Assembly (NCBI RefSeq): GCF_900258505.1
Contig: NZ_LT984895.1
Location: 2,126,479 to 2,190,478 of the forward strand
Source: Brachybacterium timonense
GTDB lineage: Bacteria > Actinomycetota > Actinomycetes > Actinomycetales > Dermabacteraceae
Direction: 5' to 3'
DNA: 64,000 nt
Positions within the stretch are counted from its first letter, which is position 1, and the number at the start of each line of letters is the position of its first letter. Position numbers and translations under genes: made by a program. Below the pieces are notes generated by a model. That model had not been told where the DNA came from. It did not search any database and worked only from the letters and a program-made list of their open reading frames with translations. Positions 27,136-35,756 of the stretch are shown one piece after another.

Positions 27136-28518
27136 GTGACCACCGCTTTGCTCACCGACCTGTATGAACTGACGATGCTTGAGGCGGCGCGCGCGTCCGG
27201 CGCCGCAGACCGCCGTTGCGTGTTCGAGGTGTTCACGCGGTCCCTGCCTCCGGGCCGCCGTTATGGAGTGGTCGCTGGCATCGGTCGCGTGCTCACGGCG
27301 ATCGCTGACTTTCGATTCGATGACGCGGACCTGCGATACCTGGCAAAGATCGACGCGGTCAGCGACGACACCCTTGAATATTTAGCCTCCTACCGTTTTC
27401 GGGGCAATGTGCACGCCTATGAGGAGGGCGACCTCTTCTTCCCCGGTTCACCGATCCTCCGGGTCGAGGGCAGTTTCGCAGATGCGGTGATGCTGGAGAC
27501 CGTCGTGCTGTCGATCCTGAACCATGACAGCGGCGTCGCCTCGGTGGGCGCCCGCATGGTCACGGCAGCGCGCGGGCGGCCCTGCATTGAGATGGGCGGG
27601 CGACGCGTGCACGAGGATGCAGCGATCGCTGCGGCTCGCGCTGCGTACATCGTCGGCTTCGCCTCGACATCCAATCTCGCGGCAGGCGCGCACTATCGGA
27701 TCCCCGTGACGGGCACATCCGCGCATGCCTTCACGCTGCTATTCGATGATGAGCGCGACGCGTTCCGCGCCCAGCTCGCCGCGCAAGGCAACGCCACCGC
27801 GCTCCTGGTGGACACCTATGACGTGCCCACCGCGGTGCGCTCGGCCGTGGAGCTCGCCGGGCCGGAGCTCGGCTCCATCCGGCTGGACTCCGGGGACCTC
27901 GGGCAGCAAGCGGTGCAGTTGCGCGATCTGCTCGATTCCCTGGGCGCCGACGGTACACGCATCACAGTGACCTCTGATCTGGACGAGTATCGGCTGGAGG
28001 AGCTCGCGCATGCCCCCGTCGACGCCTATGGCATCGGCACCCGGCTCGTGACCGGCGGCGGGCACCCCGCCCCCGGTTTCGTGTACAAGCTGGTGGAGCG
28101 GGAGAACAGCGCAGGCGTGATGGAGCCGGTAGGTAAACGATCGCAGGACAAGACCACACCCGGTGGCGCGAAGCGTGCAGTGCGGATGCTCGTGGACGGG
28201 GTGGCACGCGCCGAGGTCGTGCTGCCGGCGGGTGCTGAGATCACCGAACTCGATCAGGAGATCACTGCGGCGGTCGACGCTGAAGGATCCGGGAGTGCGA
28301 GCGGCCGCGTGCACTTGCGTCCGCTGCAGGTGCCGATGATCCGCGGCGGTGAGCGCGTCAATCCGGTGAGCGCCCCGGAGCAGGTTCAGCGTGCTCGGGC
28401 CCATCATGCGCACGCGCTCGCCGAGCTCGATCTACGTGCCGACGACGGCCCGGACGGGCCCGCGGCGATCCCGACACATCTCGCCAGCCACAGCGCGGCG
28501 CAGGCGATTGAGCGCTGA
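27136..28518 (+). CDS. pncB: Nicotinate phosphoribosyltransferase
   Basis: A 460-residue enzyme of NAD salvage, joining nicotinate and PRPP. It begins VTTALLTDLYELTMLEAA, the standard start. FEVFTRSLPPGRRYGV, SVGARMVTAARGRPCIEMGGRRVHE, the catalytic His in TGTSAHAFTLLF, RLDSGDLGQQAVQLRDLLD and GIGTRLVTGGG follow in family order. The start GTG 27136 is supported by this N-terminus and the -10 box 6 nt before it. It is divergent from clpS and convergent with the helicase gene (36-base gap). Confidence 0.96.
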   Translation: MTTALLTDLYELTMLEAARASGAADRRCVFEVFTRSLPPGRRYGVVAGIGRVLTAIADFRFDDADLRYLAKIDAVSDDTLEYLASYRFRGNVHAYEEGDLFFPGSPILRVEGSFADAVMLETVVLSILNHDSGVASVGARMVTAARGRPCIEMGGRRVHEDAAIAAARAAYIVGFASTSNLAAGAHYRIPVTGTSAHAFTLLFDDERDAFRAQLAAQGNATALLVDTYDVPTAVRSAVELAGPELGSIRLDSGDLGQQAVQLRDLLDSLGADGTRITVTSDLDEYRLEELAHAPVDAYGIGTRLVTGGGHPAPGFVYKLVERENSAGVMEPVGKRSQDKTTPGGAKRAVRMLVDGVARAEVVLPAGAEITELDQEITAAVDAEGSGSASGRVHLRPLQVPMIRGGERVNPVSAPEQVQRARAHHAHALAELDLRADDGPDGPAAIPTHLASHSAAQAIER

Positions 28519-28553
28519 GAGCACCGGTGCGCACCGACCGTTACCGCCTGCCG

Positions 28554-30371
28554 TTACCGTCTGCCGACGAACCAGCCGCGCACCATGTCGATGCGGTCCT
28601 GCAGTTGTTCAGCGCTCGCCTGCGGCACCGCCGGGCCGCCGCAGCGGCTGCGTAGAGTGGTATGCACCGACCCGTGAGGCTGCCCGGACTTGCGCGCCCA
28701 CGCGGATACCAGTGAGCTGAGCTCCTTGCGCAGGTCCATCAACCGGCGATGATCCACCACAGGATCCGGCAGATCAGCACCGCCGGCGGGACGGCGCCGT
28801 CGGCGCTCCTGCTGCTGGGCCTGATGCTGCTGCAACACGGTCCGCATCTGGTCAGCGTCCAGCAGGCCAGGGATTCCCAGGAACTCCTGCTCATCCTCAC
28901 TGCCCACCACACCACCGGCGCCGTACTCGCCACCGTCGAACAGCACCCGGTCGAAGGATGCCTCCGATTCAAGCGCCTCGAAGCTCATCTCCAGCTGATC
29001 CGAGGCGCGTTCAGAACGGTTCGCCTCCTCGATGAGCTGATCATCCAGTCCCGTGACCTCATCGCCCGTCTCGGGCCGGCGGTCCAACACGTGGTCCCGC
29101 TCGGCCTCGAGCGCCGCGGCATGAGCCAAGAGGATCGGCACCGAGGGCAGGAACACGCTGGCGGTCTCACCACGGGTTCGCGAACGCACGAAACGTCCCA
29201 CGGCCTGCGCGAAGAACATGGGGGTGGCGGTGGAGGTGGCATAGACACCGACCGCCAGGCGCGGCACATCCACGCCCTCGGACACCATGCGCACCGCCAC
29301 CATCCAGCGGTCCTCGGATGCAGAGAACTCCTCGATACGTCGGCCCGCGCCGGCGTCATCAGACAGCACCAGGGCGGGGTCTTCGCCGCTGATCGCGCGC
29401 AGCGTCTGGGCATAGGCCCGCGCCGCTTTCTGGTCGGTGGCGATCACGAGGCCTCCGGCGTCCGGCACGTTCTTGCGGACCTCGGTGAGGCGACGGTCAG
29501 CAGCGCCGAGCACCGCCTGGATCCACTCGCCGCTCGGGTCCAGTGCCGTGCGCCAGGCCTGCTGGGTGATGTCTTTCGTTTCGTAGGCGCCCAGCTGCGC
29601 AGAGACCTCATCCCCAGACTTGGTGCGCCAGTGCATTCGCCCGGAGTAGGTCATGAACAGCACAGGGCGCACCACATGGTCGCGCAGCGCCTCCGCGTAG
29701 CCGTAGGTGTAGTCCGCTTTCGAGCGCAAGAACCCGTCACCGTCCGGCTCATAGGTGACGAAGGGGATCTGCGCATCATCGGAACGGAACGGGGTTCCCG
29801 TCAGCGCCAGGCGACGTGTGGCGGGGTCGAACGCATCACGCACCCCATCGCCCCAGGTGAGTGAATCTCCGGCGTGGTGGATCTCATCGAGGATCACCAG
29901 CGTGCGCTCCGCCTCGGTGCGGGCACGATGCAGCGCCGGGTTCATGCCCACCTGCGCATACGTGACAGCCACCCCCTGGTAGTGGCTGCCGTGCGTGCCC
30001 TGCGCGTTGGTGAAGTTCGGGTCCAGGGCAATGCCGACACGTGCGGCAGAGTCCGCCCACTGCGTCTTCAGATGCTCTGTGGGGGCCACCACGGTCACGC
30101 GACGCACCGCACCGCGGGCGAGCAATCCCGCGGCCACCTGCAGAGCAAACGTGGTCTTGCCGGCGCCGGGCGTCGCGACCGTGAGGAAGTCCTTCGGATC
30201 GCGACTGCGGTACAGCTCCAGTGCCTCTGCCTGCCAGGCGCGAAGCTTCGGGACGGTGCCCCAGGCGGCGCGTTCAGGGTAGGCCGGCGACAGCGACCTC
30301 GCGGCGGCCTCCGAGGGGCGGCGCGGGTCGTGATGCGAGAACAGATCCGGGGCAGTCACAGCGCTGTCCAC
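28554..30371 (-). CDS. DEAD/DEAH-box helicase (superfamily 2)
   Basis: A protein of about 605 residues. Near residue 60 it has the Walker A variant TPGAGKTTFA, then DEIHHAGDS (motif II), LTGTPFRSDD (motif III), and a second RecA domain with GGLVIATDQKAA, RMVSEGVDVPRL and FAQAVGRFVRSR (motif VI). The C-terminal 180 residues are charged and Gln-rich (VLQQHQAQQQERRRRR). Helicases of this type lie next to DUF3039 and pncB in many actinobacteria, with function unstudied to my knowledge. No ATG is near; GTG 30371 or GTG 30359 are the candidate starts after the DUF3039 stop. Confidence 0.86.
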   Translation of the reverse strand: MDSAVTAPDLFSHHDPRRPSEAAARSLSPAYPERAAWGTVPKLRAWQAEALELYRSRDPKDFLTVATPGAGKTTFALQVAAGLLARGAVRRVTVVAPTEHLKTQWADSAARVGIALDPNFTNAQGTHGSHYQGVAVTYAQVGMNPALHRARTEAERTLVILDEIHHAGDSLTWGDGVRDAFDPATRRLALTGTPFRSDDAQIPFVTYEPDGDGFLRSKADYTYGYAEALRDHVVRPVLFMTYSGRMHWRTKSGDEVSAQLGAYETKDITQQAWRTALDPSGEWIQAVLGAADRRLTEVRKNVPDAGGLVIATDQKAARAYAQTLRAISGEDPALVLSDDAGAGRRIEEFSASEDRWMVAVRMVSEGVDVPRLAVGVYATSTATPMFFAQAVGRFVRSRTRGETASVFLPSVPILLAHAAALEAERDHVLDRRPETGDEVTGLDDQLIEEANRSERASDQLEMSFEALESEASFDRVLFDGGEYGAGGVVGSEDEQEFLGIPGLLDADQMRTVLQQHQAQQQERRRRRPAGGADLPDPVVDHRRLMDLRKELSSLVSAWARKSGQPHGSVHTTLRSRCGGPAVPQASAEQLQDRIDMVRGWFVGRR

Positions 30372-30460
30372 CGTACCGGTGCGCAGCGACGAACGACTCG
30401 CCGTCGGGGTGTGACGAACTCCGTCGGCGTGTCGGCCCGACGTCGTCGAACGGGCAACCG

Positions 30461-30868
30461 TCAGCGCCGACGGAAGAGATTCCGCAGGCCGCCGCCGAAG
30501 CCGCCGCCCTGGCCGCCGTCGCCACCGTCCCCATCCTGCGGGTCGCGTATCCCGTCGTAGATCTCCTTGCACTGCGGGCACACGGGGTACTTCTTCGGGT
30601 CACGCCCCGGCACCCACACCTTGCCGCACAGGGCGATCACGGGGGTGCCGCCCAGGGATGCCTGCGCGATCTTCTCCTTGCGTACGTAGTGAGCAAACCG
30701 GTCATGGTCGCCGTCGTCGGTGCGCTCTTCGCGTTCCTGCAGCTGGCGGTCAAGCACCGCGGTGCTACCGGGGGCGGCCCCCGGGTCCTGGCGGTACGGG
30801 TCCATGCGCGAAGGATCAGAGGTGGAGGACATGTCCGCCAGGGTTCGGCGCAGCAGTGCGGGGCTCAC
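30461..30868 (-). CDS. DUF3039 zinc-ribbon-like protein
   Basis: A 135-residue actinobacterial DUF3039 protein of unknown function. The conserved core is DRFAHYVRKEKIAQASLGG, then PVIALCGKVWVPGRDPKKYPVCPQCKEIYD, where Cys residues (C-x17-C-x2-C) can bind a metal. The C-terminus is Gly-rich and ends FGGGLRNLFRRR. GTG 30868 follows GAGGAG. The helicase gene begins about 90 bases downstream, so the two form a likely operon. Confidence 0.9.
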   Translation of the reverse strand: MSPALLRRTLADMSSTSDPSRMDPYRQDPGAAPGSTAVLDRQLQEREERTDDGDHDRFAHYVRKEKIAQASLGGTPVIALCGKVWVPGRDPKKYPVCPQCKEIYDGIRDPQDGDGGDGGQGGGFGGGLRNLFRRR

Positions 30869-30960
30869 GGGGGTCTCCTCAGAGTCGTCGGACGTCCCTT
30901 GAGACTAACGCGCCAGGCACGTCGTGGCAGGATCGAGGGGCCGACGACAAAGGAGCATCG

Positions 30961-32217
30961 ATGAGCATGCACGAGACGAGGACCCGCGCGGCCCTGGAGG
31001 CGCTAGCCGCGGAGCTGACCGCAGCCGTGGTTCCCCGGATGTCCGATGGTTCTGCAGCGACCCCGCAGGTCGCATCGAGCCCGCAGGCCACGTCAAGCCC
31101 GGCAGCGTCCCCGGAGCCGGTCGAGGCCGCCAGCGCCGTTGTTGCGGCGATCGATCGACCCGGCCAGGACGCCGTGATCGTTGCAGCTGGCCGCACCAGT
31201 GTCCTCTCTCCCACGGATATTGGCCGGGAAGACCTGCAATCCGCGCATCCGTCACCGCCGCCGGAACCTGTCACCGAGCAGACCCTGTTCGATATGGCCT
31301 CGGTGACCAAGGTGGCGACGGCTCTCACCGCCGCGACGCTCATCGACGACGGCCTGCTTGACCTCGATGCGCCGGTCCACGAGGTTCTCGGCGAGCGCGT
31401 GCCCGATCCACGGATCACGGCACGCATGCTCATGACACATACGGCAGGCCTATCGCCCACGCTGCCGCTATGGACCGGGGACGGTGACCGCGAGACGCGC
31501 CTGGACCGGATCGCTGCGGCACCACTACGCAGCGAACCAGGAACAGCGCACGCCTACTCCTGCATCGGTTTCATCCTGCTGGGCCTGCTGTGCGAACAGC
31601 TCGGCGGTGCGCCTCTCCCCCAGCTCGCACGGACGCGGGTGCTCAGTCCGGCAGGAGCTAACGGAGCACACTGGCTGCCGGATGAGTCCCGGGCACCGCA
31701 GTGCGCCGCCACCGAGATCGACACCGCCACGCCGCGGGGTCTTGTCCAAGGGATCGTGCACGACGAAACAGCCTGGTCAACGGGCCCGGTGGGCAATGCC
31801 GGCCTGTTCGCAACCGTCGCGGATGCTCTGGCCCTCGGTCGCGCCCTCGCCGGACGCACGGACCTCCGCCTCTCCCCGGCCACCTGGGAGCTGCTGCGCA
31901 CTGACCAGCTGGGCGACGACATCCCCGTGGATGGCACCTGGCGTCAGGGACTCGGCCTGCGCATCGGCCATGACCTGACCGACGGAACCACAGCTCCGCA
32001 GCTCGTCGGGCACCCCGGGTTCACCGGCACGAGTGTGCTCGCTGACCCTTCATCCGGCGCCGTCGCCGTGCTGCTGACCAACCGCGTCCACCCGCACCGC
32101 GATCTGCACACCGTACTGCGCGCACGACGCCTCGTGGCCGAGCTGCTCGTTCGCCCAAGTCAGCCCGAGCCGACCGACGCTGCGCGGCCCCACGACGAGC
32201 CCATGGATCGCGGATGA
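30961..32217 (+). CDS. Serine hydrolase, beta-lactamase class C family
   Basis: A 418-residue protein with penicillin-binding/class C fold: SxxK is Ser114-Val-Thr-Lys117 in DMASVTKVAT, the Tyr motif is AYSCIG, and the third motif is GHPGFTGTS. Family members hydrolyse beta-lactams, D-amino-acid peptides or esters. The first 60 residues are Ala/Ser/Pro-rich with no signal peptide, so the protein looks cytoplasmic, unusual for this fold. ATG 30961 has AAAGGAG. It is followed by mgtE and a VanZ gene, each with a 4-base overlap. Confidence 0.86.
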   Translation: MSMHETRTRAALEALAAELTAAVVPRMSDGSAATPQVASSPQATSSPAASPEPVEAASAVVAAIDRPGQDAVIVAAGRTSVLSPTDIGREDLQSAHPSPPPEPVTEQTLFDMASVTKVATALTAATLIDDGLLDLDAPVHEVLGERVPDPRITARMLMTHTAGLSPTLPLWTGDGDRETRLDRIAAAPLRSEPGTAHAYSCIGFILLGLLCEQLGGAPLPQLARTRVLSPAGANGAHWLPDESRAPQCAATEIDTATPRGLVQGIVHDETAWSTGPVGNAGLFATVADALALGRALAGRTDLRLSPATWELLRTDQLGDDIPVDGTWRQGLGLRIGHDLTDGTTAPQLVGHPGFTGTSVLADPSSGAVAVLLTNRVHPHRDLHTVLRARRLVAELLVRPSQPEPTDAARPHDEPMDRG

Positions 32218-33575
32218 ACGTGAAGGCTCCACTGGCGCGCGCCGCCCATCTGCGCCTGGTCGAAGGACGTTTGGCTCGCCAAGACCTCGCCGGCCTCGGC
32301 GAGATCCTGGCCGGAGTCGACGTGCGCGGCCTGGTCGATATCGCCGAACGTCTGCCCCCGCATGGCCTTGCCGTGATGCTGCGCATGCTGCCCAAGGACC
32401 GAGCCTTGGAGCTGTTCGAGGCGCTGCCGTCCTCGCTCCAATCCGACCTCGTGCGGGCGCTGCAGGAGGATGCGGACATCTCTGAGATGTTCGCCCGCTT
32501 GGACCCGGATGATCGAGTAACCCTCCTGGACGAGCTGCCGGCGTCCATCGCCAATCGGATGCTGCGCGGCCTCACTGCCGAGGAACGGGCGAGGACCTCA
32601 CCGATCCTGGGCTACGACTCCTCGTCGATCGGCCGAAGAATGCACCCGGAGGTGCTGACCGCCCGACCCGACGACACAGCGGCCGCAACTCTGGCTGCGG
32701 TGAAAGCTGGAGCGGCCGATGTCAGCACGATCCAAACCGTGGTCGTTGTCGATGCCGAGCGCCGCGTGCAGGGCCAGGTCTCGCTGCGCACGCTGATCCT
32801 TGCCGACGGGGACACGCCGATCCGCGACATCCTGACGGATGCGCTGCGCGTCGAGGCGACCACCGACGCGGAAATGGCGTCCCGCGACTGTGTCGAGCAG
32901 GGACTTGACGCCGTGCCCGTGGTCGATTCCGAGCAGCGACTTGTCGGCGTTCTCACGTTGGATGACGCCGCCGCGCTTCTGCAGGCGGAAGCGGCTGAGG
33001 ACACCGCGCGTCAGGGCGGTGTGGAGCCGCTGCGGCGCCCGTATCTGGCCACACCGGTGCTGCGTCTGGTGCGCACCCGCATCGTCTGGCTTCTGGTCCT
33101 GGCGATCGGCGCGCTGCTGACCGTGCAGGTTCTGGAAGTGTTCGAGGCGACTCTCGAGCAGGTCACAGCCCTCGCGCTGTTCGTGCCACTGCTCATCGGC
33201 ACCGGCGGCAACACGGGTAATCAGGCGGCGACCACGGTCACGCGGGCGCTGGCTCTGGATGAGATCGCTCCGCGAGATCTGCTACGGGTGATGGGCAGGG
33301 AGATGCGGGTGGGTGCTCTGCTCGGCATCGTGCTCGGCGCACTCGGATTCTTCCTGGCGGGAGTGGTCTACGGTCTCGACTTCGGGATCGTGATCGGGCT
33401 GACGCTACTGGCGGTCTGCACGGTGGCGGCGACAGTCGGCAGCGCGATGCCGATCATGGCCCGGCTGGTCCATGCCGACCCGGCTGTCTTCTCCAACCCG
33501 TTCATCAGCACATTCCTGGATGCCAGCGGCCTGATCATCTACTTCCTCATCGCCAAGGCGGTGCTGGGCATATGA
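32214..33575 (+). CDS. mgtE: Magnesium transporter MgtE
   Basis: A 453-residue Mg2+ channel. The N-terminal superhelical domain (about 10-125) contains LVEGRLARQDLAGLGEILAGV-like repeats and PDDRVTLLDELP. A CBS pair follows (about 140-265), which senses cytoplasmic Mg2+. Five TM segments (about 285-453) include LLIGTGGNTGNQAATTVTRA, the conserved pore signature, and FLDASGLIIYFLIA at the end. ATG overlaps the hydrolase stop (ATGA) and the VanZ gene overlaps its own stop, so three genes form one unit. Confidence 0.94.
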   Translation: MNVKAPLARAAHLRLVEGRLARQDLAGLGEILAGVDVRGLVDIAERLPPHGLAVMLRMLPKDRALELFEALPSSLQSDLVRALQEDADISEMFARLDPDDRVTLLDELPASIANRMLRGLTAEERARTSPILGYDSSSIGRRMHPEVLTARPDDTAAATLAAVKAGAADVSTIQTVVVVDAERRVQGQVSLRTLILADGDTPIRDILTDALRVEATTDAEMASRDCVEQGLDAVPVVDSEQRLVGVLTLDDAAALLQAEAAEDTARQGGVEPLRRPYLATPVLRLVRTRIVWLLVLAIGALLTVQVLEVFEATLEQVTALALFVPLLIGTGGNTGNQAATTVTRALALDEIAPRDLLRVMGREMRVGALLGIVLGALGFFLAGVVYGLDFGIVIGLTLLAVCTVAATVGSAMPIMARLVHADPAVFSNPFISTFLDASGLIIYFLIAKAVLGI

Positions 33576-34027
33576 GCGCTAATCGCGCCGTTGCGCCCGT
33601 GATGGCCGCGCCCCGCTGGCAGCGGATTGCGCTCGTGGTGATCGCGCTGGCAGCGAATATCGGCTTCTATCTGCCGAAAGTACCTGTGGCCGGTGGAGCC
33701 GGGGGCATACCCGGGCTCGACAAGGTTGTCCATATCAGCGTGTTCGCGCTGACAGTCTGGGCTGTGGGTCGGCTCGTCGCCCCGGTCCGGCGCTTTCCTA
33801 TGGGCTGGGTGGTGCTCGGCGCCCTCGCGCATGCTGGACTCATCGAGCTCGTGCAATCGTTCGAGCCAGCGCGCTCGGCCGATCCCGGGGATCTTCTCGC
33901 CGACGCCGTCGGCGTCGCCCTGGGCCTTGTGCTCTGGCACCTGGAGCGACGCCGACATCGGCGTCAGTCTCAGTCAGTCGCGCGGGTGAGTTCGCGCAGC
34001 ACGAGCACGCGGTCGATCGAGCTGTAG
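33572..34027 (+). CDS. VanZ-like membrane protein
   Basis: A 151-residue protein of the VanZ family. Hydrophobic segments lie at about 18-36, 50-68 and 78-92, with the family motifs GLDKVVHISVFALTVW and ELVQSF followed by RSADPGDLLADAVGVALGLVL. The role is unknown in most bacteria; VanZ itself gives low-level teicoplanin resistance. The final 58 bases, coding a basic tail, overlap the 3' end of the convergent lipoprotein gene. Confidence 0.85.
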   Translation: MSANRAVAPVMAAPRWQRIALVVIALAANIGFYLPKVPVAGGAGGIPGLDKVVHISVFALTVWAVGRLVAPVRRFPMGWVVLGALAHAGLIELVQSFEPARSADPGDLLADAVGVALGLVLWHLERRRHRRQSQSVARVSSRSTSTRSIEL

Positions 34028-35634
34028 GGGGCTCCGAGCGCATACGGGTTCTCCTCACTGGGGAATCCCGTCCAGTTCTCCGCGTTGTAGTTGAACCAGT
34101 TGGGGGCGACCACGATCGGCAGCGCCGGCAGCTTCTCCACCATGATCCGCTGCAGTCCGTCGATGCATTCCTGCTGCTCAGCCTTGTCGTCCGTGGATGT
34201 GAACCGCATGAGGAGCTCGTCTGTCTCATCGTCGTACCAGCGCTGAAAGTTCGCCAGCACCGTCCCACTGTCGCTGCGATGCTTCGACGACAGCATCGAG
34301 CGGTACATGAACCAGGGGCTCGCGCCAGCCGAGACGATCGAGAGCGTGACATCGAAATTCCCGCTGTTTCGCGTCTCGATCCACGATTCCAGCGCGACGC
34401 CCTGCGGGGAGAAGCGCACGCCGATCGCTTGCAGGTTCTCATCGAGGATCTGCGTGACCGACACCCAGTCGGCAAAGGACGAGGGGATCGTCAGCGGGAA
34501 ATCCAGCGCAGTGCCGTCGGGGCCGACGCGCACACCGTCGGGACCCATCGGGTACCCCGCTTCATCCAGGACGCGCCCGGCCTCATCGGGGTCATAGGTG
34601 AACTCGCTGTCCTTGAAATCAGGGGCGATGTACTCGTCGAAGGTGGGGCGAGGCAGTGCCGTCGGATGCGGAGATGGGACGTAGCCCTGCATGGCGCGCT
34701 CGGCGATCGCTTTGCGGTCGATCGCCAGGGAGATGCCACGCCGCAGCTCGAGGTTCTGCCAGCGCTCCTTCTCCAGATTGAAGGTCAGGTTCACGGCGCC
34801 GAGGCCCGGATAGTAGTAGCCGCGGTGCTCCGGATCCGCCTTGACGAAGAGGTCCTCAACGTTCGCGACGAACCCACCGGACCAGTCGAGCTCTCCCTGC
34901 GCAAGCGCCGTACTGAAGGTCTCCGTCGAATGCGCGGGCCACTGCAGCTCCTCGACTTCGAACTCGTCGGCCGCCCAGTGATCCGGGTTCTTCACGAAGG
35001 TATACACCTGGCTGTTGAAGGTTCCGAACCTGTACGGGCCCGAGCCGATGGGCTCGGTGATGGTGTCGTTGACAACGTCGATCTTCTCGAAGATGTGTTT
35101 GGGCATGATGTAGACAGCCCGCAACGTCGGCGCGTAAGCGAACGATGGCCCGTCGAAGGAGACGTGCACCGTGTTCTCCCCCGTGGTAGCCGCATCGGTC
35201 ACCGGCAAGGCCGAACCGTTCGTCGCGGGCTCATCACGCAGCAGCAGCAAGCTGTAGAGGACATCGTCCACCGTGAGCGGCTCGCCATCATGGAAGGTAA
35301 TGCCCTGACGCACGGTGATCTCGGCACCGGTGCCGTCCTCGTCAAACGTGATGTCCTCCGCGATCCACGGCACCGGGTTCTCCACATCCATCGACGTGGT
35401 GAGCATGAGCGGTTCATAGATCAGGCCGGTTGCTCCCGCCAGTGCAGTTGACGAGAACGGGTTGAAGTTCTGCACGTACGTGGGCACGTCGTTGGCGTGG
35501 ATCCGGACCGGCGGGGCCTGCTGGGCGCCCTCACCTGGGCCACTGCTGCAGGCACTCATCACGGTCGCTGCCGCGCTCGAGCCGAGCAGGGCCGTCAGCA
35601 GTGTGCGCCTGCGCAGGTGATGTGCTGTCTCCAT
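33970..35634 (-). CDS. Extracellular solute-binding lipoprotein, family 5 (peptide type)
   Basis: A 554-residue substrate-binding lipoprotein. The signal has RRRTLLTALLGSSAAATV followed by the lipobox MSAC (mature Cys about residue 30). The two-lobed family 5 fold is shown by YEPLMLT, ITVRQGITFHDGEPLTVDDVLYSL, PIGSGPYRF and VRISLAID-like RRGISLAIDRKAIAE. Such proteins bind oligopeptides, nickel or sugars for Dpp/Opp-type importers. No permease or ATPase gene is near, so this is an orphan. ATG 35634 with upstream GGAGG was chosen because the signal peptide starts there. Confidence 0.91.
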   Translation of the reverse strand: METAHHLRRRTLLTALLGSSAAATVMSACSSGPGEGAQQAPPVRIHANDVPTYVQNFNPFSSTALAGATGLIYEPLMLTTSMDVENPVPWIAEDITFDEDGTGAEITVRQGITFHDGEPLTVDDVLYSLLLLRDEPATNGSALPVTDAATTGENTVHVSFDGPSFAYAPTLRAVYIMPKHIFEKIDVVNDTITEPIGSGPYRFGTFNSQVYTFVKNPDHWAADEFEVEELQWPAHSTETFSTALAQGELDWSGGFVANVEDLFVKADPEHRGYYYPGLGAVNLTFNLEKERWQNLELRRGISLAIDRKAIAERAMQGYVPSPHPTALPRPTFDEYIAPDFKDSEFTYDPDEAGRVLDEAGYPMGPDGVRVGPDGTALDFPLTIPSSFADWVSVTQILDENLQAIGVRFSPQGVALESWIETRNSGNFDVTLSIVSAGASPWFMYRSMLSSKHRSDSGTVLANFQRWYDDETDELLMRFTSTDDKAEQQECIDGLQRIMVEKLPALPIVVAPNWFNYNAENWTGFPSEENPYALGAPYSSIDRVLVLRELTRATD

Positions 35635-35756
35635 AGTGTGACGTCCTCCTCGACGTGGACAGGCACGGTGCCCACCCTTTTCCGCGCCACGGTAAAGGGA
35701 ATCCCGGCGCTGTAACAGTACGACGCCGGGATTGTGGATAACCATCGCGCGATGGT

